Source: Massospora cicadina (Eukaryota > Entomophthoromycota > Entomophthoromycetes > Entomophthorales > Entomophthoraceae). From it: 64,000 nt of DNA. The notes under the pieces were generated by a model. That model saw only the letters and a list, made by a program, of their open reading frames with translations. It did no database searches and had not been told where the DNA came from. Shown here piece after piece: positions 36,337-46,224 of the stretch; within the stretch, counting starts at the first letter, position 1; every line of letters starts with the position of its first letter. Where the stretch lies: assembly GCA_022478985.1 (NCBI GenBank), contig JAKSZP010000141.1, positions 112,065 through 176,064 of the forward strand, given 5' to 3'. A program made the position numbers and the translations under genes.

Positions 36337-36422
36337 TTAGGTTGTTTGGAAAGTAATTTCACTTTTTTATGAAAATGAAAGGCATTTTTTATAAAAAAAG
36401 TGAAATTACTTTCCAAACATAA
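36337..36422. mobile_element. Mariner-type MITE, 86 bp, TA target duplication
   Basis: Two near-perfect terminal inverted repeats, TTAGGTTGTTTGGAAAGTAA on the left and TTATGTTTGGAAAGTAATTT read inward on the right, separated by a ~25-bp centre, and flanked by TA at 36335-36336 and 36423-36424. From memory of the family, the ends resemble mariner inverted repeats such as those of human Hsmar1/MADE1 (TTAGGTTGGTGCAAAAGTAA). It has no coding capacity and would need a mariner transposase in trans. Confidence 0.88.
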
Positions 36423-37674
36423 TAGATGATCAGATGGACATGATCTTAAGTGGTTAAAATGCATTCATTGACTGGGTTCCCATACACAACTTGCTTAGAT
36501 CAATTAGTTCATTTTAGTGAACATCTGATTTTTGCTAGCTTCTCCAAAATACAATCAAATTAATATGATCAAGTATATTTAATCAAAATTATTTTAATAT
36601 TATATGATTAACCCAAGATTCATAATGGTTAACTCAAAAATTGAACCAAATATCTAAACACTGAATCTTAACTTCACAACTGATCAATATAAATTACTTA
36701 AAAATTTAACTTTTAAATTGCAAATATCCAAGTCAACATGAAGTAACCAAAATTAAACCTTTTCAAGTTGATTCAGTATTTATATCACATATTAATTACC
36801 TTGATCAACTGTGAAGGTACATTTTCTTCAACTGCTTAATGGTTAAATTTTATGAGAAGCTTTAGAAGTGGTATATTTAGATCCAACCATCTCTCAGAAC
36901 CAGATGGTAGCAGATAATTTATGATGATCTAATTTATCTAAGTATGAATTAGATATTAAGCCTTTCTGAGTAGCTATAGATCTTTATTTTATTAAATCTA
37001 AGAAAGTCAATTTTTATAAGTTAGTAGTGGTTTATCTATCTTTTCCTTCTATCTTTATAGTTTGACAGGCCCTAGTTTATAAGATTAGATAATAAGATTC
37101 AATAGTTGATCTAAATGTTAATAATAGTTAAGCAGAAAACTTAGTATTAAATAGTACTAGTATAATCAAATAAAAACTAATTTTAATCTATAGTTTATTT
37201 TATATTAAAATCTGACTATCAGCAATCCTTACATCCCAAAGTGAATATGGATAAGACAACCTTGGGTAAAAATGAAGATGCATGATTTTAGCATCCAAAC
37301 ATTCAAAAGTAAATTACTAATAATAGAATTCTTTGATATTTGAAGATCTTGTTTACAAATAAAGGACTGGATATAGAGAAAATAAAGGAGGGCATAGTAT
37401 TAAGTATTGCAGCAATGATAATTCAGTGGAAGCATAAGAGGTTTAATTTAGGGCAAAGTTCAGGCTATACATATTTATATTCTCTAAGCTATATATTTTC
37501 TAGCTTATGTGTTTCCTCTTAATGAGAAGATTGAGTTACAAATTAGGAGAGTTTCCCTAGAGCTTCTATAGATAAGCCCAGAATTTATACCAATAAGATC
37601 TAAAACACTCTGCATCAAGAAAAATAAGATAACTAGTACTAGCTGATTTTGCAAGTTGTTCTTTGGAAATAAGG
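36423..37674. other. No gene recognised
   Basis: AT-rich sequence with one 60-codon plus-strand frame at 37340-37522 of no recognisable family. The run just before 37675 may be decayed retroelement sequence, but I cannot support an assignment. Confidence 0.35.
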
Positions 37675-38876
37675 TGTTGGATTTTTAACCAGATGATATT
37701 CCTCATATATTAATAAAATTAGTATAATGATTAATCGAGGATGATTGCCAATTAGTTTGCTAATTTCAATTAATAATTAATGATAATACCCCAATTTGTG
37801 CTCCCCATTTGGTTGGGTTGAGCTGTCTTGATCTGCAGGATCAAGAAAGTATCGGGTATCATACCTGATAGAAAATTGGTGGGTCTCAACACCGGTGACT
37901 GAGGCCAAGGATGTTAAGATAATTAATATTATCAATTAAGATGGTGAATTACTTATATTTGACATCGAAAAAATTTTTGGGAGATGATCCCAATAGTTTT
38001 CAGTTAATTTTGACAACAGCAACTTATGCTTATGCTGAGGATGCCAAACCAACTGGTAATAGTTGTTTAAGCTCAGCTTTTATTCCCGCACCAACTTTAT
38101 ATAAAGATAATTGTGGGATTTTCAGCAGAAAGTCAAATCTCAGAGGTCTGTCGACTGATGCCAAGGATGCTGAACTATTTAATATTAATTAAATAAAGTC
38201 GAATCATATTTTGACTTTGTGAGAGTATCAGGCAGAATCCCTGACAGTATTTTAGGTTTAAATTTTATTTTATTTTATTTTATTTAACCGAGGCAAGCTG
38301 ACCGGGGGACAGGCATTACCGAAAGAAAGAAAGAAACGACATGAAACCTGAACAGGGTCAACTCTGTCGAAGAAAGTTTTTCCACCTCCGGATCGGGACT
38401 CAAATTTTTCTGGTTACGTCATGGGTAAGGTTTTCGTGTTATTAGACCTACTAACCGCCAATAGCTTCCTTTGACTGGCACCCCGATCGATGTGCGAAGG
38501 GCGGGAATCGAACCTGCAACCTTCAGGTTGGTAGCCGTACGCCCTTACCGACTCGCCTTCCACCCCTATTTTAGGTTTAAATTGGCACCAGTGACTTATG
38601 CCAAGGATATCAATATATTTAATTAATTCAGATTATGACGAATCAAGGATTGATGTAATCATGGATATTTGAGGATGATGAGTATTGCCAGTGAGAGTGG
38701 TGACAAATGCTAAGCAGGGAGAATCACCAGTGAGTACTGATGATGCTGGCATAAATGCCAATGATATGGACAGGCAAGAAATGCCTATAAATAGTTTGAT
38801 CTCCCTCTTAATAAATCTATCTTCTATCTTCCCATCTTTATTAAGTTTTTAGTTAACAGTAGTTAGCTTAGCTTGT
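37675..38876 (+). repeat. Copia-like LTR carrying a SINE insertion
   Basis: Starts TGTTGG, contains a TATA-like TATAAATAG at 38786-38794 and a T-rich stretch, and its last ~100 bases and the following leader match 46130-46680. Without the SINE (38265-38566) and its duplicate the LTR would be about 880 bp. The TGACTNATGCCAAGGATG motif recurs at about 37895, 38030, 38150 and 38592 and may be an upstream regulatory repeat. Assignment to the copia type rests on TGTTGG and on the primer-site-like sequence of the relative at 46.2 kb. Confidence 0.6.
38265..38566 (-). mobile_element. tRNA-derived SINE, copy 2 (17-bp target duplication), nested in LTR
   Basis: Minus-strand SINE bounded by the exact duplication TATTTTAGGTTTAAATT at 38248-38264 and 38567-38583. 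The tRNA-like head reads GGAAGGCGAGTCGGTAAG (A box, complement of about 38544-38561) and GGTTCGATTCCC (B box, complement of 38503-38514), a good match to Pol III promoter consensus. The 3' tail reads GGTAATGCCTGTCCCCCGGTCAGCTTGCCTCGG and then A/T-rich sequence, the closest of the SINE tails to those of half-LINE B and the 63.3-kb LINE. Its head differs from SINE copies 1 and 3, so it is a separate SINE family with the same tail. Confidence 0.93.
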
Positions 38877-40202
38877 AGAGGTGGGACTCAAGGTTTCCAG
38901 AGGTTAGGTGCTGGGTTAAAACACCTGGAGTGGTTAGCGCAACCAACTCCCAACCTTGAACTAGATGGAAACCCCATGGGAACCTAATCAACTAGCAGCC
39001 ACAATGATGAACTGGAAAGATTGAAGGGGAGAAACCCTGAGGGAGTCAATAGAGGCTGTTGAACCACAATTGTTGGACAAGTTCCAAAGAGGACCTCTGA
39101 GCTATAACAAGTGGTTAAGCCTCAGAAGGAGAAGTTGTTGGTCTGCTGGATTGGTGAGTTGCCCTGCAAATTTCTAGGAAAAGGTCACCAATCATTGTGA
39201 AAAAGCAAGGGCAGCAGTCTTTATACTGTTTGGCCTAGCACACTAATAGAGTCACCTAGTATTGAGAATAAAAAATTCTCAATATAAGGTCAAGTCATTT
39301 ATCCAAATGATGGAGTCTCACGATCAAAATCACTTTAAATATCATGGAGTATCAATTGTTTTTAAATTTAGGGGCCAAAGGTTATCTTTGCTCAGTTATG
39401 ATAATGGATGCAGTATCAGCTAATGTAAAGTTAAATGTAATAAAGGAAGTGTATAAATTTTGGAACTTAAGTGTTTGAGCTATAAGACTGGTAGATAGAA
39501 TTTTAAGATATATATGCTCAAAGGAGTATATCATATTATACTAAAAGAAAGAGCTACAAATTTATCAGAACTTCTAGTTAATATCTGAAAAGGAGAAGGT
39601 AAGCAAATAGTATGCTGAAAAAGCTGATCACATAAGATATAAAGGTTAAGAAAAATTTAGGATTGAATATCCATCAACAAATAAATATCCTTAACAAAGG
39701 TGATTAAGGCTTATCAATGATTAGACCCAAGAGGATTAGATATTTCATTAGATATGACAGAGTTGATTTCTTGGACAAACAATACTAAGGTAGTAATCAG
39801 CTTTGGTCTATCATATAGAGACTAATAAATTATGCATGAAAGTTTGGTACAAAATGTGGTAATAGTTAGTATATAAAGATTACCCATATTATAAATTGGA
39901 TATAGCTTACTTGATATACAGGTACTTTAGATACACAAATAAAAGATTAATGAAAAGTAATTAAAGGAATAATTTCAGGTAAGCCTGATATAATTTTTAT
40001 TTTAGTGATATCTTATTTGGAAGAGTACTAGTAGGTTATCTAATATAGGTTATATCTTTAATTTATCAGCATTGTGTTGATAATTTTTTTAAGCTTGATG
40101 GCTTAGAGAATGGGAGAAGATTAGTCAGTTTGTAGGCTATGGTAGTTTAACTAATCATAAATATAGATAATGATATAATTAGGATCAGTAAATTTAAAAG
40201 AC
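38877..40202 (+). other. Copia-like leader and degenerate interior
   Basis: The first ~400 bases parallel the leader after the LTR at 46.2 kb (shared blocks TTGGTCTGCTGGATTGGTGAG and TTGGCCTAGCACACTA against the equivalents near 46550-46660). From 39300 on, plus-strand frames are short and broken; the spacing suggests a gag remnant but no zinc knuckle or enzyme motif is visible. Confidence 0.4.
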
Positions 40203-40217
40203 TATTTCCAAGATGTT

Positions 40218-40499
40218 TTTATTTATTCAAGGTGGGCCGATCTGGGGATGATACCGCACCGATTAAGGGAAATCGAATGAATGGGAAAGGAGGATAAAAT
40301 CTGGAAAACCTCCATGCATGGCATATGATAGGCCAGGAACTCCATGGACCACCTTTGCTATTCGCTATCTCAGTTTGGGGCATTGGTGCGCAACGCCAAC
40401 ACAGTCATAATTGTCCCCTACCCAAAGTTCCAGTACCAGAATCGAACTCGGGGAGGCAGCGGTAGAGGTCCCTACTCTACCACTTGGGTATCCTCCCCT
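40218..40499 (-). mobile_element. tRNA-derived SINE, copy 3 (15-bp target duplication)
   Basis: Near-identical to the SINE at 7589-7877 along its whole length. Flanked by TATTTCCAAGATGTT at 40203-40217 and TATTTCCAGGATGTT at 40500-40514 (one mismatch). B box is the complement of 40438-40449 and A box the complement of 40474-40490. Tail: ...AGATCGGCCCACCTTGAATAAAT. The two copies differ at about 5% of positions by eye, so they inserted fairly recently from related sources. Confidence 0.92.
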
Positions 40500-40691
40500 T
40501 ATTTCCAGGATGTTAAAAATCAAGTTGTTTTTTACTCTCAAAGCACTTTCTTGTGAGTTATAATATGTACCTTTATAAGTTGTGCCTTAAGTGGAGCTCT
40601 AGTAGGTCTAATTTAAAACTGTGGCTGAAGGAGGCTATTGAGAGAACCTAGTCTGCTACTAAAGATGCCTTACTAGGTCTCAGTATTTAAA

Positions 40692-40821
40692 AAGTAATCG
40701 AGGTGGGTCAACCTTGGGACAAATATACCACATCGAGATTTTTTATAGCCAGTACAGGTTTTGAACTCAAAACCTGCACTAGGGTGGAAGCAGGAATTAC
40801 CCTGCCAGGCTAACCACCCTT
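40692..40821 (-). mobile_element. Short tRNA-derived SINE, 130 bp (18-bp target duplication)
   Basis: Bounded by the exact 18-bp duplication TAGGTCTCAGTATTTAAA at 40674-40691 and 40822-40839. Read on the minus strand it begins GGTGGTTAGCCTGGCAGGG (A box region), followed about 25 bases later by AGTTCAAAACC (B box), and ends with a shortened tail ...GTTGACCCACCTCGATTAC. It is less than half the length of the other SINEs and keeps essentially a tRNA head plus the LINE-type tail. Confidence 0.9.
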
Positions 40822-40839
40822 TAGGTCTCAGTATTTAAA

Positions 40840-42484
40840 TCATAGTTTTTTTCATAGGCAAATTTACAGTTCTCTCTATTCTCCCTAAATATCTTGTAAT
40901 AAATATTTGGAGATTTTTTCATTAAAAGATTTAATAGTAGCAGCAACCGACCCACTTAAGCAACTACACTATCTTCTTTTTATCTTAACTATATTATTAT
41001 TTATAATAATAAGTGGGGAGGGGAGGAAACGATATTTCATCCTAGCTATTACAGGTTTTTAACCTGTAATGGTATTTAGCACCCACCTTGGCTTGTGGTT
41101 ACAGAAGCGTGAAACTGGTCCCGGTAAGATTTGGAGCTTTGGAAAGCTCGAAATTATACGAGAAGTAAGTAATAGTCATCTGATTTTCACACTTTTCCTA
41201 AACTACCCATGATCCAAACCAATCTGATCCACCGTGGTTCAGATTTAATCCGAACCACATGAGTCAACCATTCCATGGCAATCCAACTTTTTATAGTTGA
41301 TCGAACCTTCACTTTTAATCAATCATTTTATCGTTTAGTTGAATTAAAGTAGGTATTTAAACTTTAAAAACCTCTATTGGAAAACACTAGATTATTACCC
41401 ATTTTATACGGTTAAGTTCAAATCCAACTCTGGAGATTTGGTCCCTTCTAGAATGATTGTAGCTGGGCTAGACCATGGCTAGGTGGTATGAAACTGATAG
41501 AGCATGGGATGTTCTTGCGGAATTAAGAGCTGATGTAAAAATAACTCTTACGATTTCAATCGCTCATCTGCAATCATCCTAACCATTGCAACTTAAGCAA
41601 TCAAGTTAGTTAAGCTTTTGTAACCACCTTTGGTGAGATGCTACAATTTAAATAAATAAGCTACCTCCAACTTCCTTAATTATATAATCCAGGTTGTGAT
41701 GATACCTGAAATCTAGGCCATTAAATTAATTCACTGCTATATATAGTCAATAATCAATATAATCAAAGGGAAAGAGTAACTTTGTAGATGCCTTATCGAG
41801 CACCAGCTTTTGCTCTGGCGTATACTCATCGATAGTTATTTGGGCATGATAATCCGGCTCGATTGGGAGGGATATTCTCAGATCGTTGAGACAAAATAGT
41901 TCAAACTATACTTTACGTTAGATTACATTCTTTTTTAGTACTAGACGTTAGATTACATTCTTCAAATCAAAAATTTACCTAGCTTCTGCAACATAAAGCA
42001 GATTGATTATCACTTATATATTATTTTAAATTACTCATTTACAAGTGATGCATCAACTAAAATTCCGCCTCAAATTACTCAATCAGGTATGCCTTTAAAC
42101 AAAGAGGAGCATCAATGCTGATAGAATCAAAGTATACGGATAAGGTCACAGAGTTTTTGAATGATACTCCCAAGATCATTTTTAAAGCCAGTCATCCGTC
42201 TGTGATAAATTGACTTGGTTAGGATGCTATATCATCTTACAATTAAATACTACAATCAGTAACGCTAGATGCGGGAAGTATGATCATAGGGTAACAAATT
42301 AGCTTTTAAATAAAATTTAACGCTATAATTTTAGATCTTGATGGAATCTGTAGCCTAATGGTACTTCAGGGTATTAGAATTATAAGAATACCTATCAAGC
42401 TGTTTATAAAGACTATAGGTTAGATTGTTCTATCAATAGTAGTAGACCATATCAAACAGACCTCAAGCATTTTTATAAGCATTC
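40840..42484. other. No gene recognised
   Basis: AT-rich interval. No open frame above 60 codons and no matched repeat. The sequence around 41080-41170 is somewhat richer in G and C but shows no RNA gene signature that I could fold by hand. Confidence 0.4.
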
Positions 42485-42501
42485 TATGTGTTTATGCTTA
42501 A

Positions 42502-44392
42502 ACTTTCTTTTACCGCTCGAAGTCACTTTTGAGAAATTTTAAATTTAAATTTTATTTATCCACAGCCATCTGCCCAAACCTATTCTTTGATGTCCTTGGC
42601 TCTGCTGCCTGTCACCCCAGTGTGGGGCAGCAGTGCACCCCCACCTAGCATTTTCCACCCTGCAGGCAAGCGCGTTCAGATGGGCTCAAACAGCCCACCC
42701 ACTGCTTCCAACTGTTTTGTCCCCCCACAGGACTTAGCGCTCCACCTGGCATGCATCCACCCTTCTCACCCCCACCCTCTCACCCTCCCTCACTCTGCCA
42801 TTTGCTATTGCCTCAGAGTGGACTATGGGCATTTGTTCCCATATGCCAATAAGGCAATTATTGACCTAGCTACTGCGGCCTTTATGCCAGCTGGCTTTAT
42901 AGACTTCCACCCTTTTAAGGGCTACTTTGATGTTGGGTTTCAATCTGAGGAGGATGCTGAAGTGGCAGTACAAACTCCTCTAATTTATAAAAAAACCCCA
43001 TTCCCACAACCCATACTCACCTCCCTTCAGACACCATGCTGGTGGTATCCTTTGCAAATCTCCCATTCCACCTTTCACCCCAGGTTTTATATGACCAGTT
43101 GGTCATGGGGCTCATGGCTTATGGCACTCAGCCCAACCTCATATTTGCCATTCCATATGGTGTGGAGTGCCTTGCTGCTCCTTGTGCAACAGCCACCATC
43201 ATACCACACCACCCTACCATAGCCCAATAAATCCCACCCCATGCTAGTGTGGCTGCAGCGCCTGATCATTTCTTTTGGGCTTAGGTCAATAATGGTAGGC
43301 AGATTTGTTCCCTCTGCTTTGGCCTTGACCATGTAAAAAAAGTGTGCCCTTAGGCCAAGTCCACTGCTGCAGCTTCTGAGCCCCCCTCTGGAGGTTCTTT
43401 ATGGGGTGCTTGCTGCCCCCTCCCACCCTCAATCTCATTCAGTGGGCCCACATAGAAAATCAGCCCCCCCAAAACCTCCAGCCTCACTCTCTCACCTAAA
43501 TCTACCCCAGCTAATCAGAGCAATGCTTGGACCACCATTGGCACCCAAGCAGCTGCCCATTCACCCAATCCCACCCACCCAAATTTGAATGCCACTATTC
43601 CAGTGAACCAAAATCCATGGGATCTATTGGCTGAGACTGACAAATCAGGTAATATCCTCATTAGTAAGTATACAGGTCAACCTCTCTGCCAAGGCAATTA
43701 TAGTTGGGCAGAATTTTTCCTTTCTGACTTTGATGAAACCCCTACCCCTCACCATTTTGCTCCTCTGCCCAATACAGCCCCCTTCCAAAGTGACCACCAG
43801 CTCGCCTTAGCTGCGGTGGCCTCTCCTCAGTGCCTGAAACTATGCACCACGGTGGCCCAGTCAGTGGCTCATCTCCAGCATGGTCTGCCCACCCTCTTCT
43901 TCCCCCCAACTTCCCTGAATCTCCCTGCAGTGACATCTCAAAACTATTCAATGATGCTGAAGTTGCTGTTATAAATGTCGCAACACTTGCTTCATTCAAC
44001 CCCTCAGCCAAAATCACCTACCACAGTATCTCCCTTTTCACCCAACTTCCTGAAGCCCACAAAGAAGCTGAAGTTCTCCTTGCAGCTTTTTTTAAAACAC
44101 TTTCCCATCATTATCTTGATGAGGAAGTGGAAAAATCCTACTATGCTGACCTCCACCCCCACTATGTGGATGCCCCAACGCCCTGGCTCTCTGCTCTGAT
44201 CTGGTACTGTAATCAACATCCCTTGATTGAGGTGGGTCTTTCTGAAAACCAACCCCCCAACCCTCCTCACCCTCTGCCATGGTGGGTTAGTGGTTTCTGC
44301 TTCCCACCTGGTTAGTAGTTTTGTTTTGTCATTTTGAGTGTTGTGATTTGGTACTGTCCATCCCCTAACCAGAATACCTCAAATAAATTGAA
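42502..44392 (+). mobile_element. Half-LINE copy A: ORF1-only retroelement
   Basis: Plus-strand insertion of 1.89 kb with an exact 17-bp duplication TATGTGTTTATGCTTAA at 42485-42501 and 44393-44409. It contains an ORF1-like coding region and a ~75-base 3' UTR ending TGTCCATCCCCTAACCAGAATACCTCAAATAAATTGAA. There is no endonuclease or RT between the duplications. C-rich and GC-richer than its surroundings. The 3' tail matches those of half-LINE B, the SINEs and the LINE at 63.3 kb. It may be 5'-truncated relative to copy B, which is 1.4 kb longer. Confidence 0.9.
42587..44315 (+). pseudogene. ORF1-like protein of half-LINE copy A
   Basis: Blocks in order: ICYCLRVDYGHLFPYANKAIIDLA and GYFDVGFQSEEDAEVAV (42800-42970); after a frame change, LVVSFANLPFHLSPQVLYDQL (43036-43100), possibly RRM-like; a perfect knuckle CSLCFGLDHVKKVC (43306-43347) with TAA/TAG codons nearby at 43228, 43282 and 43351; a proline-rich linker; NQNPWDLLAETDKSG and YSWAEFFLSDFDE (43600-43735); then in another frame the C-terminal domain ITYHSISLFTQLPEAHKEAEV to DAPTPWLSALIWY (DAPTP at 44169-44183), ending PPNPPHPLPWW and SGFCFPPG at TAG 44313. 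The least decayed of four copies. RNA-binding chaperone role is inferred from the knuckle and LINE association. Confidence 0.78.
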
Positions 44393-44409
44393 TATGTGTT
44401 TATGCTTAA

Positions 44410-44781
44410 CTTGTCTCATTTTATATTGTAAGAAAAGCTAAATTATTATATTGGCTCCTGCTACTATTGATCTTAGTCAAAGGTTGAACATTTTATATCT
44501 TTGTTTATCTATATGCATACTTAAGTCTTATTGTATACTCACTTTGAATAAGAATAAAATGATTTGTTTTTATCTTAACTTTGTCAAGATCCTATATTTA
44601 TATAGTTTAAAGGGCTATAGTATGACACCTAAATGCAACTTCACTTCAAATAAACCTGAGGTTTATATTAATTGTATACTTTATCCAATATTATCTATAT
44701 AGTAACGGTTAAGCTGTCATATTTATAGCTTAAAAAGCTTAAGAGTGATATATAGGTGCAATAACATTTTTGTCTTATTTG
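44410..44781. other. No gene recognised
   Basis: AT-rich; one 83-codon plus-strand frame at 44451-44702 with low-complexity hydrophobic composition and no recognisable domain. Confidence 0.35.
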
Positions 44782-45170
44782 CAGGGTTTTACAGGCTAAT
44801 TCACATCCATTACAGGCCATTTCTTATATATCTTATTGATTTTTATATCTATTACATACCATTTCATATATTTTTAATTAATTTTTGAATTCATTACATG
44901 CCAATTTGTATATTTTTATTGATTTTTATATCTTTTTAAGCCAATTAGGTTTTTTATTTTTGCATCCATTAAAAACCAAGTCAAAAATTACTTGTAGATA
45001 CAAAAATCAATGAAAAATATAAAAATTAGCCTGTAATAGATGTGAATATCAATAAAAATATATGAAACAGCCTGTAATAGATACAAAAAATAAATGAAAT
45101 ATATATGAATTAGCTTATAATGAATATGAAAATCAATGAAAAAATCTATGGATTGGGCTGGAAAACCCTG
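44782..45170. mobile_element. Foldback element built from ~40-60-bp subrepeats
   Basis: Outer inverted ends CAGGGTTTTACAGGC at 44782 and CAGGGTTTTCCAGCC (inverted, ending at 45170). Inside, the block ATTACAGGCYAATTTCATATATTTTTATTGATTTTTAT is repeated about three times in one orientation to ~44950 and three times inverted from ~45000, so the whole ~390 bp can fold on itself. CAGGG ends recall hAT-type elements, but I found no 8-bp duplication. Confidence 0.8.
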
Positions 45171-45716
45171 TATAGAGAACAAACTATAAAGTTATCAGTC
45201 TAAGAAATAACAACAAGATACTAATACAAACAAGTTTAAGTTAATATCTTCCAAGTAAAAGTTACCCAGTGTATCAGAATTGTGTCTATAATGCTCTTGT
45301 TCCTATATAGGTGGGGGGCAGGCCTCACCCCACAACCTGGGAACACTCTGCTAATATGAGAGGAAACAGGGCACCACAAAGGAGAATGGTGCACAAAGTC
45401 CCCAAGGTGAGCATTGCACAAATCTTATTAGCTGGGACCTTATGGAGGTTGGCAATCAGGATCAAACATATGTAATAAATGGAACCACCTAAATTTCTGT
45501 TTTCCAGATGCCCCACATTAAGTGGTTTAAATCAACACTAAAATAGGTCCAACACCCAAGTAGGACCACTGAGGTAAGCTGTTAAAGTTGGATGCTATCA
45601 CACATCTTAACCCATAAAATTTTTGAAATCTTATTTGTAAAAAAGAATGACAGTTAAGTGAGGATTATCAAGAAATTAACAGATAGATACTTCTGATAAT
45701 ATCAGGACTAGGAATG

Positions 45717-46224
45717 TGTTGGTTAGTCATATGTAATTGCCAGTTAATCGCCTAGTTTGATACTATTTAATATTATTTAATTATTAATCAATTTAGGTTT
45801 TCCAGAATCCGCATTCACCGCTGAAATGCCAATTTGAGGGTTGTTGTGGGATTTTCTAGAAAAAAGCCAATGAATCCATTATCATCCATTCAAATATGGT
45901 TTCACTGACTAATTTTGAGCACCAGTGACTCATGCCAAAGATGCTCAAAGTACTATTAAATTATGAATTTATATTCAATTGACAAGTGACTTGTTCCAAA
46001 GATGGATTGACCTAATATAATAACTGGTGATCAGATGAGCGGATTGGTAGGGAATCACTACCATGGCTGAATTGATAATCTAATAGAGTTTTGGCTGGGA
46101 TAGTTGAGGGGTTTCAGAGATGCAGTAGCCTAGGCATAAATAGTTGTTCTTCCCTTCAAATAAACATCTCTCTCGCCCATTCTTGTTTTAATTGTTAGTA
46201 GTTTTTCTGCTAGGCTATTATAAA
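45717..46224 (+). repeat. Copia-like LTR with adjacent primer binding site
   Basis: Starts TGTTGGTTAGTC; TATA-like CATAAATAG at 46135-46143; ends just before TGGTATTGGAGATC at 46226, which resembles the TGGTATCAGAGC primer binding site complementary to the 3' end of initiator tRNA-Met in many copia elements. The region around 45920-45955 carries the same TGACTCATGCCAAAGATGCT motif found several times in the LTR at 37.7 kb. Shorter (~508 bp) than that relative. Confidence 0.6.

Noticed and set aside
38500..38566. Possible functional tRNA gene (good A and B boxes)
   Set aside because: No complete cloverleaf could be drawn and the sequence continues into a SINE body inside exact 17-bp target duplications. 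The other three tRNA-like heads are rejected as genes for the same reason.
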